Assembly: GCA_963797485.1 (NCBI GenBank)
Contig: CAWCPF010000001.1
Span: 186,001 to 250,000, forward strand
From: CAWAND01 sp963797485
Lineage (GTDB): Bacteria; Chloroflexota; Anaerolineae; Anaerolineales; E44-bin32
Length of the DNA stretch: 64,000 nucleotides
Reading direction: 5' to 3'
Shown here: in pieces, positions 56,154 to 64,000 of the stretch
How positions within the stretch are numbered: position 1 is the first letter of the stretch
Layout: every line of letters begins with the position of its first letter
Notes under the pieces: model-generated
Told to the model about the DNA's origin: nothing
Databases searched by the model: none
Seen by the model: only the letters and a program-made list of their open reading frames with translations
Made by a program: the position numbers and the translations under genes

Positions 56154-57518
56154 ATGGACGAGAGCCTGGTCGAACAAGTCCGAGAACGCATCCGCAAATT
56201 CATTGACGCCGGTCGATTGGAAGACGCCGCCCAGGCCCTGATCGAGCTGCATCCTGCCGATCGCGCCCAGGCCTTCGCCGCCGCCGACGAAGACATCCGC
56301 GCCAAGCTGGTCCCACTGCTCGACCCCGAGACGACAGCCGAGCTGTTCGAAGAGCTCCCGGAGCACCTGGCCGCCGAGACGTCCGAGCCGCTGGGCACCA
56401 CCGAGCTTTCGGAAGTCCTGGACCGCATGGATCCGGACGAAGCTGCCGACCTGTTGGGCGACATGCCGCCGTTGAAGGCAGCCCTGGTCCTGGGCGAGAT
56501 GGACCGCGCGGAAGACGTCCTGCCGCTGCTCCATCACGAGGACGAATCGGCCGGCGGCCTGATGACGACATCCTTCCTGGCGGTGCGCCGTCAGATGACC
56601 GCCGCCGAGACAATCGACTTTCTGAGGCAGATCGGAACTGACTCCGAGATGCCCAACTACATTTATGTGATCGATCGCAATGGCAAGCTTATTGGGAACA
56701 TCAGTCTGCGGGACTTGATCGTGGCCCGGCCGGACACCCCGGTTGAGAACTTCATGAACCGGGACGTCGTCAGCGTCCTGGCCGGCACCGACCAGGAAGA
56801 GGTTGCCCGGATGTTCTCGCGCTACGACCTGACGGCCCTGCCGGTGGTCGATCGAGAAGGGGTGCTGCTCGGGGTGATCACCTACGACGACATCCTCGAA
56901 GTTCTCGAGGAAGAGGCGACCCAAGACGTCCTTAACCTGGCCGGTATCGAAGCCAGTGGAATCAGCGACCGGCCATACTGGTCTTTAAGCATCGGGCAGG
57001 TCGTGCGCTCGCGTTTTGTCTGGCTCCTGGCGCTGTTTGTGGCTGAAACTTTGACCGGGACGGTGCTGCGCCACTTTGAGGCCACACTCCAGGAAGTCGT
57101 CTCGCTCTCATTCTTCATCCCCTTGCTGATCGGTACGGGCGGGAATGCCGGTTCTCAGACCGTGGCCAGCATCATTCGCGCCCTGGCGCTGGACGAGGTT
57201 GAACCGCGGGACCTGATCCAAGTTGTGCTGCGCGAGCTGGGCGTCGGCGCGCTGTTGGGTTTGTTGCTCGGAGCCGTGGCCTACGGGCGAGTGCTGTTCT
57301 GGGGCCTGCCTCCGACCATGGCCCTGGTCGTGGCCGTCACCATCTTGAGCATCTGCATCTGGGCCAACACGGTTGGTTCGCTGATCCCGATTGCCGCCGA
57401 CGTGGTCGGCATCGACCCAGCTGTGATCTCAGCCCCCATGATTACGACTCTGGTGGACGCCACCGGGCTGCTGATTTACTTCAGCGTCGCCATTCTGGTC
57501 CTCCACCCCACGGCATAG
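56154..57518 (+). CDS. mgtE: Magnesium transporter MgtE
   Basis: 454 residues. The N-terminal superhelical MgtE_N domain (LIELHPADRAQAFAAADEDIRAKL, LFEELPEHLAAE) is followed by two CBS domains (NYIYVIDRNGKLIGNISLRDL, ALPVVDREGVLLGVITYDDILEVLEEEA) that sense Mg, a connecting helix and five membrane helices starting near ARFVWLLALFVAETL. The pore signature GTGGNAGSQT is intact. I use ATG 56154 after AGGAGG; an in-frame ATG at 56076 lies in the structured leader. It imports Mg2+ passively and closes when cytosolic Mg is high. Confidence 0.96.
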   Translation: MDESLVEQVRERIRKFIDAGRLEDAAQALIELHPADRAQAFAAADEDIRAKLVPLLDPETTAELFEELPEHLAAETSEPLGTTELSEVLDRMDPDEAADLLGDMPPLKAALVLGEMDRAEDVLPLLHHEDESAGGLMTTSFLAVRRQMTAAETIDFLRQIGTDSEMPNYIYVIDRNGKLIGNISLRDLIVARPDTPVENFMNRDVVSVLAGTDQEEVARMFSRYDLTALPVVDREGVLLGVITYDDILEVLEEEATQDVLNLAGIEASGISDRPYWSLSIGQVVRSRFVWLLALFVAETLTGTVLRHFEATLQEVVSLSFFIPLLIGTGGNAGSQTVASIIRALALDEVEPRDLIQVVLRELGVGALLGLLLGAVAYGRVLFWGLPPTMALVVAVTILSICIWANTVGSLIPIAADVVGIDPAVISAPMITTLVDATGLLIYFSVAILVLHPTA

Positions 57519-57522
57519 CCGC

Positions 57523-58413
57523 ATGGCCGGAGTCTTGATCCTCAACCCTTATGCCGGCCGCTGGAAGGGGCGCTCCAAGCGAGCGGAAGTGGAATCCGCC
57601 CTGCGCCGGGAGGGAGTTGAGGTCGAGGTCTGGGAGAGCACGCACGCCGGGGAGGTGATCGACTTGGCGCGCACGGCGGCCGCCTCGGCCAAGGCTCCCC
57701 TGCTCATCGCCGGCGGCGACGGCACGATCGGCGAAGTTGTGAATGGCCTGTATCAGACTCACCCCGAGGGCGTCCTGGGTCCCATCGGCATCTTTCCGGT
57801 TGGCACCGCCAATGACCTGGTCGTCAATTTGGGCCTGCCGACCAACCCGGCAGAGGTGGCGGCGGCGATCCGCCGAGGCACCACCCGTCGCATTGACCTG
57901 GGCCGCGTCAATGAATGGGTGTTCGACAACAACTCGGCCGTCGGGCTCGAGCCGGTCGTGACCCTGTACAACATCCGCATGCGCCATTTGCGCGGCCTCA
58001 TGCGCTACCTGGTGGCGGCGCTTCGAGCCATCGGCGACAAGCGCGAATGGAGGATGCGCATCGAATGGGATGACGGGCGGGCCGAGGGCCCGGTGAGCCT
58101 GGTCTCGGTCGGTAACTGTGCCATCACGGGCGGGCTGTTCCGGATGGCGCCCGCGGCCGATCCAACCGATGGCCGGCTGACCTTTGTCTATGGCTATGCA
58201 CCCACCCGGCGCAAGATGCTCGCCTTGCTGCCGCGGACCATGTCCGGCACCTATGTGGACGACCCAGCCATCCACCAGCACCACACCAGAAGGCTGGTGA
58301 TCACCAGCCAGCCCGCCACTCCGCTTCAAGTCGACGGCGAGCTGCGTTCCGAGGCGGTTGAACGCCTTGAGTATGACGCCCTGCCGCAGAAGCTGGACTT
58401 GTTTACGCCATGA
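57523..58413 (+). CDS. Diacylglycerol/lipid kinase (DagK/YegS family)
   Basis: 296 residues. Nucleotide-binding motif GGDGT (64-68) in IAGGDGTIGEVVNGLY, then GIFPVGTANDL, the second family signature. The C-terminal beta-sandwich ends with ITSQPATPLQVDGELRSEAVERLEYDALP, the usual DGE motif of this fold. It phosphorylates a lipid alcohol at the membrane's inner face, probably diacylglycerol or undecaprenol. It follows mgtE by four bases and overlaps the ChbG gene by four, so it belongs to the mgtE transcript. Confidence 0.92.
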   Translation: MAGVLILNPYAGRWKGRSKRAEVESALRREGVEVEVWESTHAGEVIDLARTAAASAKAPLLIAGGDGTIGEVVNGLYQTHPEGVLGPIGIFPVGTANDLVVNLGLPTNPAEVAAAIRRGTTRRIDLGRVNEWVFDNNSAVGLEPVVTLYNIRMRHLRGLMRYLVAALRAIGDKREWRMRIEWDDGRAEGPVSLVSVGNCAITGGLFRMAPAADPTDGRLTFVYGYAPTRRKMLALLPRTMSGTYVDDPAIHQHHTRRLVITSQPATPLQVDGELRSEAVERLEYDALPQKLDLFTP

Positions 58414-59243
58414 CCCGCTGCCTGATCGTGAACGCCGACGATTTTGGCCTCACCCCTGGCGTGTGCCAGGGAATCGTGCGGGCCCACCGGGAAGGTATCG
58501 TGACCTCCACCAGCGTGCTGGCCAATCTGCCTGGCTCGGCCGAGGCCGCCTCCGGCGCGCATGCCGATGCGCCCCGTCTGGGCGTGGGCGTGCATCTCAA
58601 TCTGACCCGGGGCGCCCCGCTGGCGTCCCCGGACGTCGTCCCCGACCTGGTCAACTCACAGGGTAAATTCCTGAGCTATGCAGAGCTCACAAGACGCGCC
58701 GCCGATCTGGATCTGGACCAGGTGCGAAGAGAATGGGCGGCCCAGATCTCGGTCCTGACCGCCGTCGTGCCGGTTGACCACCTCGACAGCCATCATTTCG
58801 TTGCCGAGCTCTCTCCGCATGTCTGGCAGCTCTACCTCGAACTGGCGGCCGAGCATCGTCTGGCCGTTCGGGGTCCTCGACCGCCCAAGCTCGGCCGGCA
58901 GAAGCTCCAACCAGACGGCGCGGCGGCTCCTATCCTGGATCGGGAATGGGCCCGCGCCGAGTTGGCGGCCTCAGGCGTGGTGACGCCGGACGGCCTGCGC
59001 GTGGATTTCTTCGGCGAAGACGCCAATCAGCCGCTCCTCGACCATCTTCTGCGCGATCTCCCCCAGGGCGTGACTGAGCTCATGACCCATCCCGGACTGG
59101 TCACCCCAGAGCTCGTGACCGGCAGTGACTATGCGCAGGAACGCGCCGCCGAGCTGGCGGTCCTCACCTCCGACGCGACCCGGCACGGGGTCGAAGCCGC
59201 CGACATCCGGTTGGTCCGATTTGCAGATGGCCTGCCAGGTTGA
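58410..59243 (+). CDS. ChbG/HpnK family carbohydrate deacetylase (YdjC-like)
   Basis: 277 residues. The metal site is set up by NADDFGLTPGVCQGI (Asp10/11), HLNLTRG and VDHLDSHHFV. ELMTHPGLVTPEL and the terminal VLTSDATRHGVEAADIRLVRF complete the (beta/alpha)-barrel family pattern. Members remove N-acetyl groups from chitooligosaccharides or from acetylglucosaminyl lipids (HpnK). The neighbouring lipid kinase and methyltransferase suggest a lipid-linked sugar here, but that is a guess. ATG overlaps the kinase stop by four bases. Confidence 0.9.
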   Translation: MTRCLIVNADDFGLTPGVCQGIVRAHREGIVTSTSVLANLPGSAEAASGAHADAPRLGVGVHLNLTRGAPLASPDVVPDLVNSQGKFLSYAELTRRAADLDLDQVRREWAAQISVLTAVVPVDHLDSHHFVAELSPHVWQLYLELAAEHRLAVRGPRPPKLGRQKLQPDGAAAPILDREWARAELAASGVVTPDGLRVDFFGEDANQPLLDHLLRDLPQGVTELMTHPGLVTPELVTGSDYAQERAAELAVLTSDATRHGVEAADIRLVRFADGLPG

Positions 59244-59246
59244 TCG

Positions 59247-59912
59247 GTGCTGCTAACCTGGCTCCTGCGCGTTTTCTTTCGTGAACTATACACTCGGCTT
59301 TCCTGGGCCTATGATGGGGTGGCGCAGCTCACGTCTATCGGTCAGTGGTTCGATTGGCAGACGGCCGCGTTGGGCTATCTACGTCCCGGCCGCGTGCTCG
59401 AGATCGCCTTTGGGACGGGACACATTTTGCAGACGCTGGCGGAGGATGATTACCCCGCCTTCGGGGTGGACCCTTCGGCGCAGATGGCAGCTCTGGCCAG
59501 CCGCCGTCTCCGGCGCCATGGACACGCCTTGCAGATTGCTCGCGCGGAAGCGCAGCACCTGCCCTTTGCCGACCAGTCCTTTGATTGCGCGCTGTCGACC
59601 TTTCCAAGTGAGTTCATCTTCGAGGCCGCCAGCCTGGGGGAGTGTTGGCGGGTGTTGAAATCATCTGGCCGCATCATCGTGGTCCCAATGGCCGAGGTCA
59701 CGGGCCTGTCTGTTTGGGACCGATGGGCGGGATGGCTGTACCGAGTGACGCGGCAATCCGGGCCAACCCAGCTTGGATGGGCTGATCCCTTCCGGCGAGC
59801 CGGATTCCAAGTTGAGGTGCATGCGGTGGCGCTGCCCAGGGCGAAAGTGGCGGTGATCACGGGCGACAAACCTGCGCTGCCGCCCCCAAAGCAGGATCGG
59901 AGGGCAGATTGA
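59247..59912 (+). CDS. Class-I SAM-dependent methyltransferase
   Basis: 221 residues, start GTG 59247. The UbiE/COQ5-like fold has motif I VLEIAFGTGHIL, motif II FGVDPSAQM, motif III-like QHLPFADQSFDCALSTF and ECWRVLKSSGRIIVV. An N-terminal hydrophobic helix (LLTWLLRVFFRELYTRL) could tether it to the membrane, which fits a lipid or quinone substrate. It begins four bases after the ChbG gene and its stop TGA overlaps the TTG start of the following methyltransferase (TTGA). Specific substrate unknown. Confidence 0.85.
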   Translation: MLLTWLLRVFFRELYTRLSWAYDGVAQLTSIGQWFDWQTAALGYLRPGRVLEIAFGTGHILQTLAEDDYPAFGVDPSAQMAALASRRLRRHGHALQIARAEAQHLPFADQSFDCALSTFPSEFIFEAASLGECWRVLKSSGRIIVVPMAEVTGLSVWDRWAGWLYRVTRQSGPTQLGWADPFRRAGFQVEVHAVALPRAKVAVITGDKPALPPPKQDRRAD

Positions 59913-60688
59913 AACTCGCGCAGCCTGGGGATTTAGCGATGTTGGTCGCCGAAGGTGGCAAGCAGTTCATCTTCAAGCTGCAGCCCGGATTGACCTTTCA
60001 ATCCCACCAGGGCGTGATCCCTCACCTGGATTTGATCGGTCGAGCCTGGGGGGCTAGTGTGCAGACCCACCTGGGGCACCCGCTCCATTTCTTCCGACCG
60101 ACGCTGCGTGACATCCTGCTCCTCATCAAGCGGCGATCGCAAATCATCTTCCCCAAGGACATCGGCTACATCCTGCTCCGGCTCTCGGTCGCGCCGGGCT
60201 CGCGGGTTCTGGAGGCCGGAACAGGTTCGGGCGCCCTTACCACGGCGCTTGCATGGGCGGTCGGCCCGACGGGGCATGTGATCTCGTACGATCGCCGTCA
60301 GGACATGCAAGATTTGGCTCGACAGAACCTCGATCAGGTGGGTTTGTTGGACCGCGTCAGACTGGTCCAGGGGGATGCCGAGCAGGGGTTCGACGCCCAG
60401 GAAGTGGAGTCGGTCTTTTTCGACTTGCCGGCCCCGCACCTGTACCTGGACCAAGCGCGCGCCTGCATGCTCAACGGGGGGACGCTCGGGGCGATCGTGC
60501 CGACCGCCAACCAGGTATCCGATTTGCTGGCGGCCCTTCAGGCCCGGCCCTTCGTAAACATCGACGCGTGCGAGATCTGGCTGCGTTACTACAAGAACGT
60601 TCCCGAACGTCTGCGCCCGGTGGACCGAATGGTGGCCCACACGGGTTATCTGGTGTTCGCACGCGTGGCTGACCCAGCCGCCGGCTGA
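59909..60688 (+). CDS. tRNA (adenine-N1)-methyltransferase, TrmI-like
   Basis: 259 residues, start TTG 59909 about five bases after GGAGGG. It has the TrmI/GCD14 plan: an N-terminal beta domain (ILLIKRRSQIIFPKDIGYILL; the family has RRTQIIYPKD), then SAM motif I VLEAGTGSGALTTALA, ISYDRRQDM, and the substrate motif FFDLPAPHLYL, equivalent to DLPxPxxxL. It makes m1A58 in the tRNA T loop. Last of the coupled series mgtE, lipid kinase, ChbG and two methyltransferases. Confidence 0.92.
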   Translation: MKLAQPGDLAMLVAEGGKQFIFKLQPGLTFQSHQGVIPHLDLIGRAWGASVQTHLGHPLHFFRPTLRDILLLIKRRSQIIFPKDIGYILLRLSVAPGSRVLEAGTGSGALTTALAWAVGPTGHVISYDRRQDMQDLARQNLDQVGLLDRVRLVQGDAEQGFDAQEVESVFFDLPAPHLYLDQARACMLNGGTLGAIVPTANQVSDLLAALQARPFVNIDACEIWLRYYKNVPERLRPVDRMVAHTGYLVFARVADPAAG

Positions 60689-60782
60689 GAATCTGGAAAC
60701 CTGTTATCGGCGTCCGACATCCAACCCCGGGCTTCACCAGACCAGCCGGGGCGGACGCAGGGCCTCCGGAAGGAGAAGACCA

Positions 60783-61346
60783 GTGTTCTTTCGAAGACGG
60801 CCATTTCGACGCCGATGGCTCCGCCCAAGGCTCCTGCCGCTGCGCAGAGCCCTTCGGTCGGCGCATCGGTCCATGCAGGCCCAACGCTTCGACGAGGCGG
60901 CGCAGGAGTTTCAGGCCCTGGCCCAGGAAGCCGAGCGCCTCGATCTCCCCGCTGCTCCGCAGCTGTTTCTCCAAGCTGGGCGCGCCTTGCTTTCGGCGGG
61001 CCGCGAAGCCGAAGCCAAGCCGCGGCTGTTGCGAGCCTTCCATATGATGGACGAACGCCACGATCCGCGCTTGGCCCCCTTGGGCCGGCGGCTGGTCGAC
61101 GACCTGCGCGCCGACGGGCGGTCCGATCTTGCCACGGCTTTGGAGGCTGAGCTGAGCGCGCTCTCCAGCGTCGCAGGGGCGACCACGGTCACATGGACGC
61201 CCACCGCGCGCTTGCTGCTTCCGGCCAAGTGCCCGTGGTGCGGCGGGAGCGTCCACACGGACGAGGTGGATTGGTCGGACCCGGAGCGGCCGGGGTGTGC
61301 CTATTGCGGCAGCCCGCTGGTCGGCAGCGACGGCGATGGCGGATAG
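60783..61346 (+). CDS. TPR-like helical protein with C-terminal zinc ribbon
   Basis: 187 residues. A very basic N-terminus (FFRRRPFRRRWLRPRLLPLRR) leads into two helical hairpins of TPR character (AQRFDEAAQEFQALAQEAERL, QAGRALLSAGREAEAKPRLLRAFHMM). The C-terminus is a zinc ribbon, CPWCGG...CAYCGS. No enzyme motif. The combination suggests an RNA- or protein-binding adaptor. ATG at 60783 after GGAGAAG. It overlaps the Nudix gene by 11 bases. Function unknown. Confidence 0.7.
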   Translation: MFFRRRPFRRRWLRPRLLPLRRALRSAHRSMQAQRFDEAAQEFQALAQEAERLDLPAAPQLFLQAGRALLSAGREAEAKPRLLRAFHMMDERHDPRLAPLGRRLVDDLRADGRSDLATALEAELSALSSVAGATTVTWTPTARLLLPAKCPWCGGSVHTDEVDWSDPERPGCAYCGSPLVGSDGDGG

Positions 61347-61914
61347 CCTTCCCGATCGACTGCAGCGCGCGCTGGCTGCTCGCCAGCCGCACGTGGTCAC
61401 CGAATGGCAAGCCCGTCCGGCCGCGGTACTGGTGCCGCTCTTTTGGGAGGCCGGTGAATGGCACTTGCTGTTCACGCAGCGGACCGAAGCCGTGGACACT
61501 CATCGCGGACAAGTGTCATTTCCAGGCGGCGCCATCGAGAACACCGACGGCACGCCTCTGGCAGCCGCGCTCCGGGAAGCCGAAGAGGAGATCGGGCTGC
61601 CGTCCAACCTGACCCGGGTTTTGGGCCAACTGGACCCCTTGTTGACGGTGACTCAGTTTCTGGTCACCCCCATCGTGGCGCGGATCGAATGGCCCTTCCC
61701 GATCGTGCTAAACCGGCAGGAGGTGGCGGAAACGTTCGGCGTGCCGCTGGCATTCCTCTCCGATTCGAAAAACCTGCAGTTGGAGAGCCGTGAGCCCTTG
61801 ATCCCCGGGCGCCCGGTCCAGGTCTACTCATTCCTTCCCTACCACGATCACGTGATCTGGGGCGTGACGGCCCGGATCACCATCGATCTGTTGAGCCTGC
61901 TGCAGGGGCTCTAA
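61336..61914 (+). CDS. Nudix hydrolase, CoA pyrophosphatase-like
   Basis: 192 residues. The Nudix box is GGAIENTDGTPLAAALREAEEEIGL, split by two extra residues as in NudL/PCD1-type CoA diphosphatases. The preceding LFTQRTEAVDTHRGQVSFPGGA contains the CoAse signature (LxxRSxxLRxHxGQVxFPGG). It hydrolyses CoA or CoA esters to 4'-phosphopantetheine and ADP. I start at ATG 61336, inside the end of the preceding gene; ORFs extend further upstream in frame without family similarity. Confidence 0.92.
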   Translation: MADSLPDRLQRALAARQPHVVTEWQARPAAVLVPLFWEAGEWHLLFTQRTEAVDTHRGQVSFPGGAIENTDGTPLAAALREAEEEIGLPSNLTRVLGQLDPLLTVTQFLVTPIVARIEWPFPIVLNRQEVAETFGVPLAFLSDSKNLQLESREPLIPGRPVQVYSFLPYHDHVIWGVTARITIDLLSLLQGL

Positions 61915-61920
61915 ACCAGG

Positions 61921-61951
61921 CAAACAAAAAGGAGGAGGCAGGGCCTCCTCC
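61921..61951 (-). terminator. Intrinsic terminator of rplY
   Basis: Stem GGAGGAGGC / GCCTCCTCC with a 3-base loop; on the minus strand it is followed by TTTTTGTTTG. It lies 22 bases past the L25 stop. Confidence 0.9.
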
Positions 61952-61973
61952 CTCAAAGCATTCCAATCCCAGC

Positions 61974-62658
61974 TTACTCTTTTTCCTCGGCCTCTCCGGC
62001 TTCCTCGCCTTCGACCTCTTCCCGCCGATGGCGCTCGACAAGCTCGGGCTCGGCGGCCACGCCAACGGCCTCCACCTCTTCGACGACGACCTCTTCCACT
62101 TCTTCGGCCATGTAAATCACATGGGCAATGGTGTCCGTCGCAGCATTGAGGATGCGGACCCCCTTGGCAACGACCAAGTCGGCGACAGTGATGGAGTCGT
62201 CTATTTCGAGCCAGAACGCCCAGATCCACGGTGATGCGGTCCGGCAAATCCCCGGGCAGGGCCTCAACTTCAACTTCATTGATGCCGGCCACGAGCACAC
62301 CGCCCTGCTCCTTGACCGCCGGTGCAGATCCGACGAGCTCGATGGGCACCTCTGTCCGGATGACGACGTCCATGGCTACCTTGAGGAAGTCCACGTGCAG
62401 CATCGATCGGGTGATCGCATCACGCTGCACATCGCGGATGATCACCTTGTGGGTGTCTCCACCCACGTTGAGATCGATCAGAGTCGAGCCGGTGATGCCG
62501 GTCATGACTTTGGCCGTTTGGCGCGCATCAAGGCTCAAGGGGATGGGCTCGATCCCGGTCCCGTACAGGATCGCCGGCAGTTGTCCCTGCCGCCGGATCT
62601 CCTTCACGTGCTTGCCCAGTTGATCCCGGGCGCTGGCTTCAAGAATGTGCGTTTCCAA
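61974..62658 (-). CDS. rplY: 50S ribosomal protein L25 / general stress protein Ctc; frameshift near 62195
   Basis: About 227 residues when repaired. Residues 1-90 are the 5S-rRNA-binding L25 domain (METHILEASARDQLGKHVKEIRRQGQLPAILYG, HVDFLKV); the rest is the TL5/CTC beta domain (VRTEVPIELVGSAPAVKEQGGVLV). The upstream frame drifts into His/Gly-rich sequence after ITVDLGVLA; removing one base near 62195 restores LEIDDSITVADLVVAKGVRIL and a very acidic tail (EEVEEVVVEEVEA, GEEAGEAEEKE) typical of long L25 proteins. The start is TTG 62658 with GGAGG eight bases upstream. Confidence 0.92.
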
Positions 62659-62730
62659 AACAGCTGCCTCCGATGCCCTTGCCTATCGCCGTCTGGCTTC
62701 GACTTCCTGTGCCGGCGGCGTCGATTGTTA

Positions 62731-63219
62731 CTACCGGCGCAACAGCCGGGCAGCAAACAGGAAGGCCCCAAGGACCGCGCCGGCCGCCAAGCCGACCATC
62801 AAGGAACCGCGCGTGTCAAACAGGGCATTGGCGGTGCCATCCACGCGCCCGGCGACCAGGAAGATTGTGTTGCTGCCTTCGCTAAGCTCGGCCCGGCTGG
62901 CCAGGGTGAGACCGGCGCGTGAACCGCTCAGGCTCACCTTATTCCCCATGACCACAGCCACTCCGCTGTTTTCGAGGGACACCACTTCGCCGCGCACAGC
63001 GGCCGCTGCCGAAAGGTTGAGCGAGGCGGTTTCGGCCGTCACGATGCCAGCCCCGCCTGTCCGCAAGCCGACGTCCCCGGCCACAATCCGCCGGGCGCCC
63101 CCGCCCTGGATGCGAACCATTTCGGCCTCAATCGTCCCCACCCCCCCGCCTGTCAGGTTGACGATATCGGCCTCTAGAGAGTCTTGTTTGACGACCTCTT
63201 CGCCTTCAGGTTCGCCCAT
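62731..63219 (-). CDS. Tail-anchored protein of seven exact 15-residue repeats, function unknown
   Basis: 162 residues. After a short acidic N-terminus, residues 16-120 divide without gaps into seven 15-residue units: EADIVNLTGGGVGTI, EAEMVRIQGGGARRI, VAGDVGLRTGGAGIV, TAETASLNLSAAAAV, RGEVVSLENSGVAVV, MGNKVSLSGSRAGLT and LASRAELSEGSNTIF. Alternating hydrophobic positions and central Gly pairs suggest a right-handed beta-solenoid, broadly like bactofilins, but I recognise no family. A single membrane helix (about 138-158) followed by RLLRR ends the protein; no signal peptide, so the solenoid should face the cytoplasm. ATG 63219 has GAGG seven bases upstream. It has its own promoter and lies 73 bases upstream of rplY. 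Confidence 0.75.
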   Translation of the reverse strand: MGEPEGEEVVKQDSLEADIVNLTGGGVGTIEAEMVRIQGGGARRIVAGDVGLRTGGAGIVTAETASLNLSAAAAVRGEVVSLENSGVAVVMGNKVSLSGSRAGLTLASRAELSEGSNTIFLVAGRVDGTANALFDTRGSLMVGLAAGAVLGAFLFAARLLRR

Positions 63220-63357
63220 GACTGGCCTCAACGGGGCTAAAAACGACCCTGGCCCAACGCTTTGGGGGGTCGTGCGTGGCCCACGCATCTCTCCATTGGA
63301 ATCGGCGCACAGCGGCCGCTATCTGGGCGCACAGTGCGCATCCCACAAGTCCGGCCC

Positions 63358-63386
63358 ATTCTAACGGCCGGTGGTGGCTTCGTCAA
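63358..63386 (-). promoter_or_regulatory. sigma-70 promoter of the 15-residue-repeat gene
   Basis: Minus-strand TTGACG (63381-63386), 17 bases, TAGAAT (63358-63363). The leader is about 130 bases. It lies seven bases from the divergent plus-strand promoter. Confidence 0.65.
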
Positions 63387-63393
63387 CCTTAGA

Positions 63394-63422
63394 TTGATTT
63401 CATCCGGCCGGGAGGTTAAACT
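63394..63422 (+). promoter_or_regulatory. sigma-70 promoter of the exported protein gene at the window end
   Basis: TTGATT (63394-63399), 17 bases, TAAACT (63417-63422), about 50 bases ahead of ATG 63473. Confidence 0.6.
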
Positions 63423-63472
63423 TACCGATTGCCCTTCGCTCGGCTGCCGAGCACGGCACATTTGGCAGGTGT

Positions 63473-64000
63473 ATGGCACACTCATTGAAGCTCAATCTCG
63501 CGCTGGCCAGCGCCCTGGTCCTGTCGGGCCTGGCATGGTCGGCGCGCCCCGCCCAGGTCCCAGGCTTCGCTGAGATCAGCCGCCCGTCGGCTGGCGAAGC
63601 GCTCTCCGCGGTCGTCACAATCGAAGGCACCGCTTCCCATCCGGCCTTTCAGGCTTACGCGATCAGCTTCGCCTATGATCCGAATCCGACCCACACGTGG
63701 TTTCCGATCGGGGACCGTTCCACAACCCCGGTCAGCGATGGACGGCTGGCGCTGTGGGATACGACCGGAATCACACCCGGAACCTACCAGGTGCGGCTGA
63801 CGGTCCTGTTGGAAGGCGGCAGGAGCCTCGAGGCCATCGTGGGTGGACTGGTGATCGGGGGCGCCGGCGGCGGAGCCGCTTCATCCGAGGCCACTGCCCT
63901 GCCCCCGCCTTCGACCCAGGCGGCATCGACGCAGGCTGCCAACCCGATCGTGCCGGCCGTAGAGGCACAACCGCCCACGCCGGGTTCGAACCTGGTGGCG
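63473..64000 (+). CDS. Exported protein with Ig-like domain, 3' end cut by window edge
   Basis: The 176 visible codons run open to the last base. The signal peptide (LKLNLALASALVLSGLAWSARPA) is followed by an Ig-like beta-sandwich: ISRPSAGEALSAVVTIEGTASHPAFQAYAISFAYDPNPTHTWFPIG-like strands and PGTYQVRLTVLLEGG, the pattern of extracellular fibronectin/Ig modules that often precede peptidase or binding domains. A Ser/Thr/Pro/Ala linker begins near residue 135. The C-terminal domain lies beyond the window, so the function cannot be told. Confidence 0.7.
   Translation, partial: MAHSLKLNLALASALVLSGLAWSARPAQVPGFAEISRPSAGEALSAVVTIEGTASHPAFQAYAISFAYDPNPTHTWFPIGDRSTTPVSDGRLALWDTTGITPGTYQVRLTVLLEGGRSLEAIVGGLVIGGAGGGAASSEATALPPPSTQAASTQAANPIVPAVEAQPPTPGSNLVA

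Noticed and set aside
1..64000. CRISPR arrays, insertion sequences, prophage or integrative elements
   Set aside because: I saw no repeat-spacer pattern, transposase, integrase, or phage structural gene anywhere in the window.

Overview
This G+C-rich window carries only chromosomal housekeeping and envelope/signalling genes; I see no phage, transposon or CRISPR array. The gene content suggests Chloroflexota, probably near Anaerolineae: large GAF-domain histidine kinases, many lipoproteins and membrane proteins with long Pro/Thr linkers, PrsW and M50 intramembrane proteases, a G5/3D protein coupled to rsmA, and an RpoC with a long coiled-coil insertion in its N-terminal part. This assignment is an inference from gene style; a phylogeny of rpoC, argS or mutL would settle it. 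A tRNA for selenocysteine shows that the organism probably uses selenium.

Layout. 1-0.95 kb: M50 protease and tRNA-Sec (-). 1.1-5.7 kb (+): DsbA/cyclophilin lipoprotein, PrsW protease, a roadblock plus V4R pair, and a GT2 glycosyltransferase. 5.75-13.5 kb (-): rsmA, G5/3D wall protein, tRNA-Ser and a tight envelope operon (LysM lipoprotein, GNAT-like protein, GH1 glucosidase, M23 peptidase, TolB-like propeller). 13.5-19.2 kb (+): TPR protein and a 1281-residue sensor kinase. 19.4-24.3 kb (+): rpsT with a perfect terminator, argS, a cPGS-like GTPase and an orphan DNA methyltransferase. 24.3-34.4 kb: degenerate response regulator, PfkB-M20 fusion, GH36 alpha-galactosidase, msrB behind a Rex-like operator, DUF4332, a two-domain GH25-like protein and dinB. 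34.5-43.3 kb (-): cca, hpt, tdk, L31-alphaCTD fusion, L27, L21 and rpoC. 43.5-50.2 kb: two histidine kinases, a REC-CpaE protein and a sirtuin. 50.2-64 kb: mutL, HAD phosphatase, lone CoA-transferase alpha subunit, S41 and YugP peptidases, mgtE behind a long structured leader, diacylglycerol kinase, ChbG deacetylase, two methyltransferases, Nudix hydrolase, L25, and a tail-anchored protein built from seven exact 15-residue repeats.

Sequence quality. At least 14 genes, including the essential argS, are broken by single-base indels, and one (GH36) by an in-frame TGA. Thirteen of about seventeen indels look like one extra base, several of them in C or G runs. The simplest explanation is residual assembly error, so I annotate these as whole genes and give the position of each break.

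How the parts fit. The ribosomal-protein, rpoC, argS, rsmA, cca and mutL genes are core information processing. The LysM, GH1, M23 and TolB operon and the G5/3D gene serve envelope turnover. Kinases, receivers and the roadblock/V4R pair form several sensory units. Promoters are easy to read as TTGACA-like plus TATAAT-like boxes; several have an extended -10, and four genes have a -10 box so close to the start codon that their mRNAs should be leaderless.
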